Assembly: GCF_964199755.1 (NCBI RefSeq)
Contig: NC_133896.1
Location: forward strand, 89,574,215-89,638,214
Length of the DNA stretch: 64,000 nt
Origin: Larus michahellis
Taxonomy: Eukaryota; Chordata; Aves; Charadriiformes; Laridae
Reading direction: 5' to 3'
Part shown: positions 54,601 through 62,540 of the stretch, piece by piece
Numbering within the stretch: position 1 is the first letter of the stretch
How the letters are laid out: each line of letters begins with the position of its first letter
The notes under the pieces: generated by a model
What the model saw: the letters and a program-made list of their open reading frames with translations, nothing else
Told to the model about the DNA's origin: nothing
Database searches by the model: none
Translations under genes and position numbers: made by a program

Positions 54601-55090
54601 CTCTCTCAGCCTGTCCTCACAGCAGAGGTGCTCCAGCCCTCTGATCATCTTCGTGGCCCTTCGTTGTTCTTTGTCTATTTTGCTGGTTGTCCCACCACAA
54701 CAAACACTTCTATCTTTACCTTTCTTCTTTAAACAACGGCATATAGATTCCCAGATTTACCTTACTCCTCCCCGCCCACCCGCCCGCCGTCAGCCGGGCC
54801 TCGCACACGCTCCAGACAGGACGGCGATTACCGGCCCGGAGCCCCGCGGTGCTACCGCCTGGGCCTGCCCGGAGCCTCTCGGCCCGATCCCGGGCAGCCG
54901 CGCTGCGCCCGGCGGAGGAGCGCGGCCGGCGCTGGCCCTCGCCCCGGGCCTGGCCCGAAGGTCGCCCACGGCGACCTTCGGGCCAGGCCCGGGGCGAGGG
55001 CCAGCGCCGGCCGCGTTCTTCCGCCCTCTGTCAAGGCCCCTCTCCGCCACCCCGCGACGCGGCGCTTACCCGGGCGTGCACGGTGCCCAT
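37734..55090 (-). CDS. SAMM50: SAM50 / sorting and assembly machinery 50-kDa subunit, complete in 15 exons
   Basis: SAMM50 is the Omp85-family core of the mitochondrial outer-membrane SAM complex. It folds and inserts beta-barrel proteins such as VDAC and TOM40, and it joins MICOS in the intermembrane-space bridge. Exons: 55070-55090, 52545-52655, 51042-51143, 50163-50250, 48991-49097, 46911-47041, 46598-46685, 45913-46041, 45152-45223, 43928-44014, 41456-41526, 40621-40688, 39659-39805, 38575-38716, 37734-37779. All phases agree and the joined product is 469 residues, equal to human. Residues about 45-125 form the single POTRA domain ([17 protein letters not shown]). The rest is the 16-strand barrel. 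The Omp85 loop-6 motif is present as SVRGFSMYS (exon 12), and the C-terminal beta-signal is [11 protein letters not shown] (exons 14-15). The start codon has G at -3 and +4. Thirteen of the fourteen donors are GT; intron 11 uses GC. No frameshift or stop interrupts it. Confidence 0.98.
38575..38716 (-). CDS. SAMM50: SAMM50 coding exon 14
   Basis: Residues 408-454 plus two bases ([20 protein letters not shown], then [18 protein letters not shown]). Donor GTTTGT. Confidence 0.97.
39574..39616 (+). repeat. AT dinucleotide repeat in SAMM50 intron 13
   Basis: A perfect (AT)13 at 39591-39616, preceded by a T/A-rich lead. It starts 43 bases into intron 13 on the transcribed strand, close to the exon 13 donor. 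Confidence 0.93.
39659..39805 (-). CDS. SAMM50: SAMM50 coding exon 13
   Basis: Residues 359-407 plus one base ([20 protein letters not shown], ending NLCNLNY). Acceptor AAATAG, donor GTAAGA. Confidence 0.97.
40621..40688 (-). CDS. SAMM50: SAMM50 coding exon 12
   Basis: Residues 336-358 plus one base ([22 protein letters not shown]). It contains the VRGF loop-6 signature of Omp85 proteins. Donor GTCTGA is weak. Confidence 0.96.
41456..41526 (-). CDS. SAMM50: SAMM50 coding exon 11 (GC donor)
   Basis: Residues 313-335 plus two bases ([23 protein letters not shown]). The reading requires AG followed by GCAAGT at the donor, a standard GC-AG site. No GT nearby keeps the frame to exon 12. Confidence 0.95.
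43928..44014 (-). CDS. SAMM50: SAMM50 coding exon 10
   Basis: Residues 284-312 ([19 protein letters not shown], ending LLWDS). Acceptor TTTGCAG, donor GTAATT. Confidence 0.97.
45152..45223 (-). CDS. SAMM50: SAMM50 coding exon 9
   Basis: Residues 260-283 ([24 protein letters not shown]). Acceptor TTTTCAG, donor GTAGTA. Confidence 0.97.
45913..46041 (-). CDS. SAMM50: SAMM50 coding exon 8
   Basis: Residues 217-259 ([20 protein letters not shown], ending HSLKSSLS). Phase 0 at both ends, donor GTAAGG. Confidence 0.97.
46598..46685 (-). CDS. SAMM50: SAMM50 coding exon 7
   Basis: Residues 187-216 ([18 protein letters not shown], ending STEFN). Acceptor GTGTTTCAG is chosen over a second CAG nine bases downstream because it keeps the conserved NFSVNLY. 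Confidence 0.94.
46911..47041 (-). CDS. SAMM50: SAMM50 coding exon 6
   Basis: Residues 144-186 plus two bases ([27 protein letters not shown]). Donor GTAGGG after AA. The next exon supplies T to make Asn187, as in human NFER-N. Confidence 0.95.
48991..49097 (-). CDS. SAMM50: SAMM50 coding exon 5
   Basis: Residues 108-143 ([18 protein letters not shown], ending NNEGSM). It spans the POTRA-to-barrel junction. Donor GTATGG, phase 0. Confidence 0.97.
50163..50250 (-). CDS. SAMM50: SAMM50 coding exon 4
   Basis: Residues 79-107 plus one base ([28 protein letters not shown]), the second half of the POTRA domain. Donor GTATGT, phase 1. Confidence 0.97.
51042..51143 (-). CDS. SAMM50: SAMM50 coding exon 3
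   Basis: Residues 45-78 ([17 protein letters not shown] to AKNLID), the first half of the POTRA domain. Acceptor GTTTAG, donor GTAAGT. Confidence 0.97.
51822..51845 (+). repeat. A24 homopolymer in SAMM50 intron 2
   Basis: Uninterrupted run of A. It is T-rich on the transcribed strand. Confidence 0.9.
52545..52655 (-). CDS. SAMM50: SAMM50 coding exon 2
   Basis: Residues 8-44, the acidic N-terminal arm ([20 protein letters not shown] through ILENKD). Acceptor CTTTCAG, donor GTAAGT, phase 0 at both ends. Confidence 0.97.
54215..54680 (-). mobile_element. CR1 LINE 3' fragment in SAMM50 intron 1
   Basis: The plus strand reads as the complement of a CR1 3' region: TTTGGGTTGGAAAAGAGCTT, CCCCCCTGCCATGGGCAGGG, GGCCTTGAACACTTCCAGGG, and finally CAGCCTGTCCTCACAGCAGA. 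It is non-coding, about 465 bases, in the same orientation as the host gene. It ends roughly 80 bases before the CpG island. Confidence 0.96.
54921..55015. repeat. Perfect 46-bp inverted repeat with 3-bp spacer
   Basis: The left arm (54921-54966) and right arm (54970-55015) are exact reverse complements, separated by CAC. Each arm is about 87% GC. The right arm starts 55 bases into SAMM50 intron 1 on the transcribed strand, so the pre-mRNA could fold into a 46-bp hairpin beside the first splice donor. Perfect arms with so short a loop mean either a young template-switch duplication or a fold-back artefact of sequencing or assembly. Confidence 0.97.
55070..55090 (-). CDS. SAMM50: SAMM50 coding exon 1
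   Basis: Encodes MGTVHAR and ends in phase 0 at donor GTAAGC (55069). It lies inside the CpG island. The Kozak context GCTATGG has G at -3 and +4. Confidence 0.95.
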
Positions 55091-55230
55091 AGCGGCAGAG
55101 GGGCGACGGGGCCACGGCAGTCTGAGGGGCCGCTGGCTCTCAAGGCCGCGGCACGGGGGCGGCCATGACAGGCAGCCCCGCCCTGGCCCCCATTGGCCGG
55201 AGGAGCGGGAAGAGGCGGGGCCAAGCGCTG

Positions 55231-55240
55231 CGCTTCCGGC
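55231..55240 (-). promoter_or_regulatory. ETS / GABPA (NRF-2) site
   Basis: Minus strand GCCGGAAGCG, with the core GGAA in a GABPA-like context, about 145 bases upstream of the SAMM50 start codon. Confidence 0.6.
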
Positions 55241-55248
55241 CGGGACGG

Positions 55249-55260
55249 CGCGCGTGCGCG
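55249..55260 (-). promoter_or_regulatory. NRF-1 site
   Basis: Minus strand CGCGCACGCGCG fits the NRF-1 consensus YGCGCAYGCGCR at every position, about 160 bases upstream of the start codon. Confidence 0.65.
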
Positions 55261-55407
55261 GCAGGGAACAAGGGCAACTTTTGGGGGGAAAACAGTCGTT
55301 TTCGCAGGTGTTCCTTTACAGCTGGACACTGCTGCCTACTGGAGGTGAGCCACCAAAATGTAACGCCCCCTCCATCTCAGCGCGACAGGCAACATCAAGG
55401 ACTGAAG

Positions 55408-55464
55408 TGACGTTGCAGCACGTAGAAGTGGCAACAGCGCGCTGTTAACGTCACTGTGACGTCA
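55408..55464. promoter_or_regulatory. CRE/ATF-type site cluster
   Basis: A full palindromic CRE, TGACGTCA, at 55457-55464. CRE-like AACGTCAC lies at 55447-55454 and TGACGTTG at 55408-55415. All three fall about 320-375 bases upstream of the SAMM50 start codon. Confidence 0.55.
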
Positions 55465-57532
55465 GACCGGTCATCTTAAATTGACGGCTTGGCTGCACCG
55501 TGCTACCCTAGAGTTTTAACTAAGGAAGGAGGCAATGTTTGTTTTCACCCTCCAGACCCAGATAACAACTTTCTCTGATTTTTGATGCATTTCTGTTTAA
55601 ATACAAGAAGTTACTTGTAAATTTAAGAGATTGCAAAGAAAGTAGGTTTTAAAATTAAGATGACTCACGTGAACAAGCATCTCTCAAAGTTAGGTTACTT
55701 CTCTTACGTTACGACTCTTAAAAAAAGCCACCTTGCAGCCATTAAGTATTTCAGACGTTCAATGAAATGAACGCTTCGTGGTTTAACTCACACTGGGCAA
55801 ATCATAAGAAAGCTTAGAAAACACGGTAACAGAAGAGATTGTCTTTTTATTTTAGAAAAAGGAGACAAAACTGGAGCTGCGCACAACAGAAGTTAAGGGT
55901 GATACAGATGTAGTCAATAGAACTATTCCGGTACACAGAAAGGAAGCAAAACCTGGCATTCCTGCTTAAATTCTGACACATACTGATAGAATTAACATTT
56001 TGCAGAGCATTAGAAAATTAAATCACAGAAAGTTTGAAGTTATAAATAAAGACTATATAAAACAGATCTTGTATCTTTTAATTGTAGTCAGAGTAACGTT
56101 TCCAATTTTTATTGCAAATTTGAAGTATATACACAGCAGAAACAAACAAAAGAGTTGAAGTAAAAATAGCACCAGTCCTTTGCAGTATGGAAATGGATAG
56201 CTTGACACTTTTCTCCCCTGTCCTCCGCTATTTTAAAAATCAGTTTTAATGCTGTAAAACTTAGCACTTCAAGCTAAATTCCCCAATTTATTCCCTAATT
56301 GATTCCCCAATCGCAACTGAGAAACTGCTTAAAGCCTGTGCTACATTTTGCTGTTTGACAGACTCCACCCTCCCGGCTCCCCTCTCCCGAGCATCCCCAC
56401 CTCATTGCTGCTCTTCCTTCTCTCAGAAAGCACCTCTTAAGTCTTTCCCTCAGCTGCGCCCAAGTTGCATGAACAAGAAGACTTCAAATGTCACACGCCT
56501 GCCCCCAAAAACATGCACAAACCCAACTTTAAAGCCATTGTCGTTTCATTCTACTTTAAAAAAAAATTGTACAAGACATGATAATAAAACATCCAAAGAA
56601 CAGTTAATCTTGACAGTTATTTACTTCTCCTTATGTATTCATACACTTATACGTTGTCTTTATTAACATTATTCAGAACCTTTGTAGTGGGAGGTGCTTT
56701 GAAATGCTCATCGCTCAACACTTTACACAGCTCCCTGGATATTAATGCTTCCACTGAGTCTCCCACGTTTGCTTCTTCTCACAATTGGTCTTGGAAAACT
56801 TCCTTAGGGTTCTCATCCCTCCTCACCGAGACAGGCAGGACCCGTTTTTTCCTCCCTCCTTTACAGCAAGAGGGAGGTGAAAGAAGGGAAGAAAAATCTC
56901 TCAAGTTGGAGGGGAAAAAATGATTGAGAAAGATTGGGCAGCAATTAGCACACCTAAACATCATTCACCACTTGCTATATGTTGATTTTTGTTAACATCT
57001 TCTGTAAAGTTTAACAAATTACCATTTGCTACTAATCACAGCCACTATTTTACCTACTTTTCAATACTTAGTCAAGTATTAAGTCCTCATTAAGTACAAA
57101 AAAGTCCTCCGAAATGACTGAAACTACCTGTCTACACTTCAGGGGAATGTGTCCCATTTCTTATGTCTTTTTCCCTTGAAATATTTGAAAAGGGAAAGAG
57201 CCATACAGGAGAAGTAATATGAACTGTGGAATGCGTACAAAACCTAGAGTAATACTGTTCCTACAGTATCTCATGCAGACAACTTTTCCATAAACACAAC
57301 AGTATGTTTAAACATAAGGCAAACAGACATTGGAGGCCACTAAAAAGCTCCTTTGTGTATTTCCCTTTATGAAGTAAAAGTCCTATTTCATTTAAGTGCT
57401 ATAAAAGTAATCCTAACACATAGTATTGTTAAGAATTGCATTTTTAAAAAGCTTTTGTTATTGATGCTTATTTGTCTAACAATTTGTTTACAGAATTTAC
57501 ATTTTTATGCTGAAAGTAGATTTTTTTAGAAA
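55465..57532. other. DNA between PNPLA3 and SAMM50
   Basis: No independent gene. It may include distal PNPLA3 3' UTR, since further minus-strand AATAAA signals occur at 56108-56113 and 55846-55851. The remainder is AT-rich without recognised repeats. Confidence 0.6.
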
Positions 57533-57538
57533 TTTATT
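57533..57538 (-). terminator. PNPLA3: Candidate PNPLA3 poly(A) signal AATAAA
   Basis: First canonical signal after the stop codon, about 265 bases downstream. More distal signals exist, so this may be only one of several 3' ends. Confidence 0.45.
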
Positions 57539-57802
57539 TCCAGAGAGACACTGTTTACTACAAGTCTTACTACAGTTGATTGAGCTGGTGCTTCAACAGA
57601 ACTGTAGTCTGTTACTTAGTATAGCAGCCACTGTTTTTATAATCCTTAAAACAGTAGAATTCCCAAGGCAGATTTGTCAGGAAGCTGTAAACAAATAATT
57701 TTCCAAGACTTATTGGCAATAAACAAAGTGATCCTTAGTCCTTTAGGATTTAAATTTCTCTGCCAAATTGGAATTTTGGAGCCTGTGGAATCTACTTCCA
57801 AA

Positions 57803-58094
57803 TTAATACTCTGGAGCAGTATGGAAACTTGCCTCTGAGGAAGAGTCAAAATCTATTTCCAACCCAGACTCATCAGAATTTGGGAGAAAATGGGGATAGG
57901 AGTTTAAGTCTGAATGCTCCTGTATGTTAGCAGAAGCATTTTTCATAGCTGAGCACATGAAGCATGAAGATTCCCAGAGCCAGGTTTCAAGGTCTGCAGA
58001 ACAGCGAGGCATTTTAAGATGGCAGTATGAAGAATGAAATTCCACAGCAGATGGGACAGTTTGACATTTTCTTAGTGTTGCATAATTGTCTTTC
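57803..58094 (-). CDS. PNPLA3: PNPLA3 terminal coding exon
   Basis: Acceptor TTTAACAG after a long pyrimidine tract. It encodes 96 residues and TAA at 57805-57803. The stretch is Cys/Ser-rich, then acidic (DESGLEIDFDSSSEA). It is much diverged from mammalian PNPLA3, as this tail generally is. Confidence 0.85.
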
Positions 58095-61000
58095 CTGTTA
58101 AAGAAAAAAGAAAAAAGGAAAAGATTATTAGTGTTTTAGTGACATTTCTATTATTGTTCAGATGTCTGACAGGGAATCTTCATAGAAAAGGAAGAACACT
58201 AGAGGAAAATAGTTAATTCTAAATGCATTTAGTGAATTAGGATATGGGACAACAGGAAAAGGATCTTGAAACAATCATATCAAAAAGAAGGGCACTCTGC
58301 CATTATGTGTTGTGCTCAGAAGTAGGTATAAAATAGTTACATTAAGTCAATAGTTACATTAATTATCACCAACCTGAACAGCTGGAACAGAACTTTCCTA
58401 CACTCTGAATTAAAGTACCTGAATCACCAGGCTAGTCTTTTCCAATCTGAGAAACGTGCAGCGCCCCTCTCACACACCAGAAAACCCAGCTCACCTAACA
58501 CACACTTCAACACCAGTTTCCCCACCTGAAGTTCAAGAGCACTAGAAGATACCATCCACTAGGTTAAGTTGCCTAAAAGGATTTTCAAACTGTTAACAGC
58601 GCAACTTTTCATGAGATTTAAGTTTGATTCCAAAACAGAAGCTAATCTGATGACATAAAGGGAAGAACGTAAAAAAAAAAAAAAGATTGGCGGGGGGAAT
58701 TACTTTTTGCAAAAGTAGCAGTAGGTTCTTGGTGGATGCTCAAACAAAGTACAAGCCCACAAAGAGTCACCTGTAGAATACAATGCAGGATTCTACACAC
58801 AGACCCTTGGGACCTGGCTACCTGAAGGGGGAATCCACTTAAAGGAAGGCTTAAGAAAAATTAGAAGTGTGACAGCATAAACAGTCCAGTAGGAGTCTTG
58901 AAGTTACAATAAAAACATACAGTGAAAGCCACATGACTACCATGTTCTGGTTTAGGGCCAAGAGCTTGCTCTTTCCACAAGAGGAGAAACAATGTTTCTG
59001 GTTAATCATGACTCAATGACCAAATAACCCCTCTGAAAAATTAGATCTGGGACAGTCTTGTGATTTTGTGCCTTCCAAAAGCCCATTTCAGAGGAAGAGT
59101 CTCATGATTGGTAAGGCTAGAATAAGAGCAACATCAAAAAGCTGCTAAATAAGGGTAAAAGCAGGAAGATGACTATACCCAAATTTATTGTGGAAAGGAA
59201 TCAGAAATATCCTTAAGAAAAGGAGGAAAAAAAAGGACACTGGATTACATGTGGTATCAAATAACTGAAAAGGTGACAGTAGGATGATAGCAAATACATA
59301 CGAAGAACTACATTTGTGCTCAGAGAGACGTCCTCAAAAGCCAACTAGTGTTATACGAGAAAAGGCTGATTTCAGAAAGGGAGAAGAGAGGCTATTTGTA
59401 TACTGGAATTATATGCTTCTGAATTCTGGATAAAACTGAATATTGTAAAAAGAAAATATCTTTACAACCTAATATGAAAGCCACCATTTAATATTACCAA
59501 AGGGGGAAGGAAACCCAAGCTTCAAACTCATTACATATTCCATTAAGCCAGAACCTTTAACATTGACTACTCTGTACTTATAAGGAACGGAGCATACGAA
59601 TCAGATCTTTCATGATGCCAGTCTAGAACCTGACAAAGCTTCTTAAATCTCACACCAGTTTAGCAAGAGAAACATAATGAACCTAGTTACAACCAGGTTC
59701 GAGTAGGGGCCTCTCTTCCATGGAAATAGAGGTTCCTAAAAATTCTCCGTATGTGTCTTATTTTAATTCTTCCCAACTATCTTACAAGACTGTCCTTCAT
59801 ATTTGTCTGCTTTTTAACTCTTAAAACCTCTCCTGTCCAGACTCCTGAGAATCTAGTCTTTCTCCCAATGTTTTCCAGTTCCTATCTGCTACATCTGATT
59901 TAGAACATCTTGAGCAACCTCTCCCTCCCCTTTTCTCCCTGATTGCTCCAGCGACTGTGGAACAGAGGAAAAACAAGGTCTCTGTTCTCAGCCCAATGCT
60001 TGCCCTATAATCCAGCCCTCTCCCCAAAAAGCATAAGCCCACCAACAGGCAACACCTCTTAATCTACAATATGTAGCAGTCATTGATCAGTTATAAGCAA
60101 GAAGCACCAGAAAATACACCTAAGAAACAATGCTAAGGATTAGAAGCAGCGAGAACTGTTTTGTGTTACTTTGAGAAAATTACTAAATCCTGGTTTAAGA
60201 GAGAAACTTATTAGTACTTGAAGCTCTGACAAAAGAGAGAGAATTTCTAAAAACGCATCATTTGCATGCAGCAGGACTCCACTTTACCTGTATGTACAGA
60301 ACAGCTTGCTTTTAGCCTGGGAATAAACTGTACCAGCCATCCGACAAAACTGTTCTTGCATCCATCGAACATCAGCAGGCATATCAGGAAACCAGTTTAC
60401 TAACCTACAATCAAATCAACAATGTCACAAATGTTTTGGTGGTTTTTTCCTTATGACGCTCTTAACAGAAGTCAGTTACACAAAAGGAGAATGAGGGGCA
60501 AAAACCCACACTAAAATTCTGTTGAAACTTGCTTCCTCTCCATCCACCAAAAAAAATGGCACAGAAGTGCCACATTAAGTGGCGCAGAAACAAAATATTT
60601 TACTGAGTTTTATGTGGTTCCCTTTATAGATCATTTGATTTTTCAAGTATTTTCTAAGGATAGTAATGACATCTTCTGTTCAAGGACTGGAATTCTCTTA
60701 AGCAAGCACAAAACTTAGGGTTCATGGTGCACTCATTAAGCATAATTTCTCCTTTACGAGCACTGAAAAACTTCTAAAATTAAGTCCTGTTTCAAGAGCA
60801 CAACTTCCAGTCAACCTGAACAAACCTGGTAAGAAAATTTATATGCTGAGTAAACGCTGTATTTCAACCCTGACTTCAAAAAGAAGCTACAGCACAAGAA
60901 CTGTCTGGATAGAGTTCAAATACCGCTGCAGAATAGTAATAAAGTAATAATAGTAATAAAGAACATGCTCCTGGCTAAGGGTGCTTCTTTTGAGCAATTA

Positions 61001-62540
61001 TGAGACAGCTACTAGTAATAAGAGTAAATAGTTTAGAAATCTTCTTAATATGTTTATCTAGCCTTAGACTGTAGAGGCTCTAGGAGGATGTATTATGTAG
61101 GTAGAAATAATGTTTTTTTGACAGTTACCACTTGAATTCTAGAGCACAAGAATGTCTACAACACTGAATAAGCTCTCAAGTAGTGAATTTCCAAAAGTTT
61201 AGTAATTCTAAAATTTCTTTACCTCAAAGCAACAGAGTAAGCAGACTCCACTGGTAGCGTATATGGTAGCATCAGATAGGATATCACCCGTATTGGGAAG
61301 AGTTTTGAGAACTGAGCATAGAATCCATTCTGTTCTTTGCAAGCTTCCTGCAGTGCTTAAGAATAATTGGTTTTGAAAGAGATGTTAGACTATTTGAAAA
61401 CAGTTTAAATAATTTGCTCAAAGTTCAGTAATCTTCAGTCATCATTATCAAGTGTTACTGAATAAGGCTCAGATAGAATTCATCTCAAGGCACTCTTACC
61501 ATAAACCTTCTCTATGCTATTTTAAAATATGGGAAACACAGATTCATACCACAGGGACAAAAGGCATTACCCAGAACTTTTAAGCAATACATCTAAGAAT
61601 TAATTTTTAATAAGAGGATGTAAAGTTCACATCTCCAAAAATACTTATGTATTTTAGGTAACATTCCTGTCTCGCTAGGGATTCTAGAACCCTAAGGAGT
61701 TTGTTTAAATTCTAGAGTTCCGCATGTTCTAGTAGTTACATATAGTTGTAAGAAGTATCACACTTGAAATTTTGTTCTCATAGGTCACTGGGATCACAAG
61801 TTTCAGATCTTGAAAATACCCATCAGCATCCACAAAAAAACATAGTTAAAAGTTATAGAATAAAGAAATACCAGAAGTGGTTTTGGTCTATTAACAGCTT
61901 ATTAAAAAAGATAGGAAAGCCAGAAAATTAGAAATCTACAGAAGTCTGTTTTAAAAATAAGATGGGGATAACCAGTGTTTGGATTTGAGGTTCAACTTCG
62001 GTGTGAAATACATGCTTACAAAAATACTGTGCACATACAAAGCTTATCCAAAACCAAATAAGAGTTCAGTTCACAACTCTGCAGTGTTGGAAGTAGCTCC
62101 TTCCTCCTGCTTCAATTGTATTTCTGTAGCTAAATCAAAATGTACGTGTTCACATTAAATACATATTTAAAGAACTTTTTTGGGTTGAGCTAGTCTCTAA
62201 TATCACAGGAAGTTATAAGAGTAAATAAAAAGCATTGTACACAAATTATAAGAGTGAGCAGGTGGGAAAAAATACATCAAAGTTTGCCATTCAAAGTTAC
62301 AAGAAACAGTTTGAAGAAATGTACCTTTACGGAGTCTAGGAGGTAGACTCTCAAATATGCTCTTCTCCAAAGGCCATGGATTTTGCTTCAACTGGTCATT
62401 AAGTATTTCCATTTTCAAAGCTTCCACTTTGCTATTTTCTGTCAATATTTTTTTCTTCATATGGTCAATGTGTTGTGCAGCCTCATGAGGATTTCTTTTT
62501 GTGAAGGACAAGTGGATATAAATTGAGTCATTCAGAATAC
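57803..62540 (-). CDS. PNPLA3: Patatin-like phospholipase domain protein 3 (PNPLA3), last four coding exons
   Basis: PNPLA3 (adiponutrin) is a lipid-droplet-associated acyl hydrolase/transacylase of the ATGL family. Exons here are 62325-62540, 61223-61355, 60288-60404 and 57803-58094. Phases agree and they encode about 252 C-terminal residues. Matches to the human protein are PWPLEKSIFESLPPRL (human PWDESILDTLSPRL), LFPIRVISYLMLPYTLPVES (human LLPIRIMSYVMLPCTLPVES) and LVNWFPDMPADVRWMQ (human LVTWLPDMPDDVLWLQ). The patatin fold with its GXSXG serine and catalytic Asp lies beyond base 64,000. The C-terminal part is thought to govern lipid-droplet targeting. The final 96 residues, rich in Ser and acidic side chains (ending SFHTAPEY), do not resemble the human tail. 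Order next to SAMM50 and PARVB separates it from ATGL (PNPLA2). PNPLA5 is a close relative, but the neighbourhood favours PNPLA3. Confidence 0.92.
60288..60404 (-). CDS. PNPLA3: PNPLA3 exon (second from last)
   Basis: Acceptor ATTGTAG, donor GTAAAG. It encodes LVNWFPDMPADVRWMQEQFC and then RMAGTVYSQAKSKLFCTY, joined by split Arg codons at both ends. Confidence 0.95.
61223..61355 (-). CDS. PNPLA3: PNPLA3 exon (third from last)
   Basis: Acceptor TTCTTAAG, donor GTAAAG. It encodes LQEACKEQNGFYAQFSKLFP and then IRVISYLMLPYTLPVESAYS, a hydrophobic segment well conserved with human. Confidence 0.95.
62325..62540 (-). CDS. PNPLA3: PNPLA3 exon (fourth from last)
   Basis: 216 bases. It starts in phase 1 after TTTCAG (split Gly, then ILNDSIYIHLSFTK) and ends AAAG before GTACAT. 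The Lys/Glu-rich middle (HMKKKILTENSKVEALKMEI) may form a helix. The end aligns with human PWDESILDTLSPRL. Confidence 0.92.

Larger units (their letters stand above)
52656..55069. other. SAMM50: SAMM50 intron 1
   Basis: A 2.4-kb intron holding an A-rich tract at about 52,960-52,977, a minus-strand CR1, and the GC-rich palindrome next to exon 1. Nothing else recognised. Confidence 0.85.
54760..55300. promoter_or_regulatory. SAMM50: SAMM50 CpG island and core promoter
   Basis: A GC- and CpG-rich block around exon 1 without a TATA box. Upstream of the start codon, on the transcribed side, lie a CCAAT box (complement at 55192-55196) and a GC box near 55,213-55,222. An ETS/GABPA-type GCCGGAAGCG (complement at 55231-55240) and a perfect NRF-1 consensus (55249-55260) lie further out. 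This suits housekeeping control of a mitochondrial biogenesis gene. Confidence 0.82.

Noticed and set aside
54653-55448. Long plus-strand frames of 171 and 199 codons at the SAMM50 CpG island
   Set aside because: GC-rich artefacts rich in Pro, Arg, Ala and Gly, lying across the palindrome and antisense to exon 1, with no domain.
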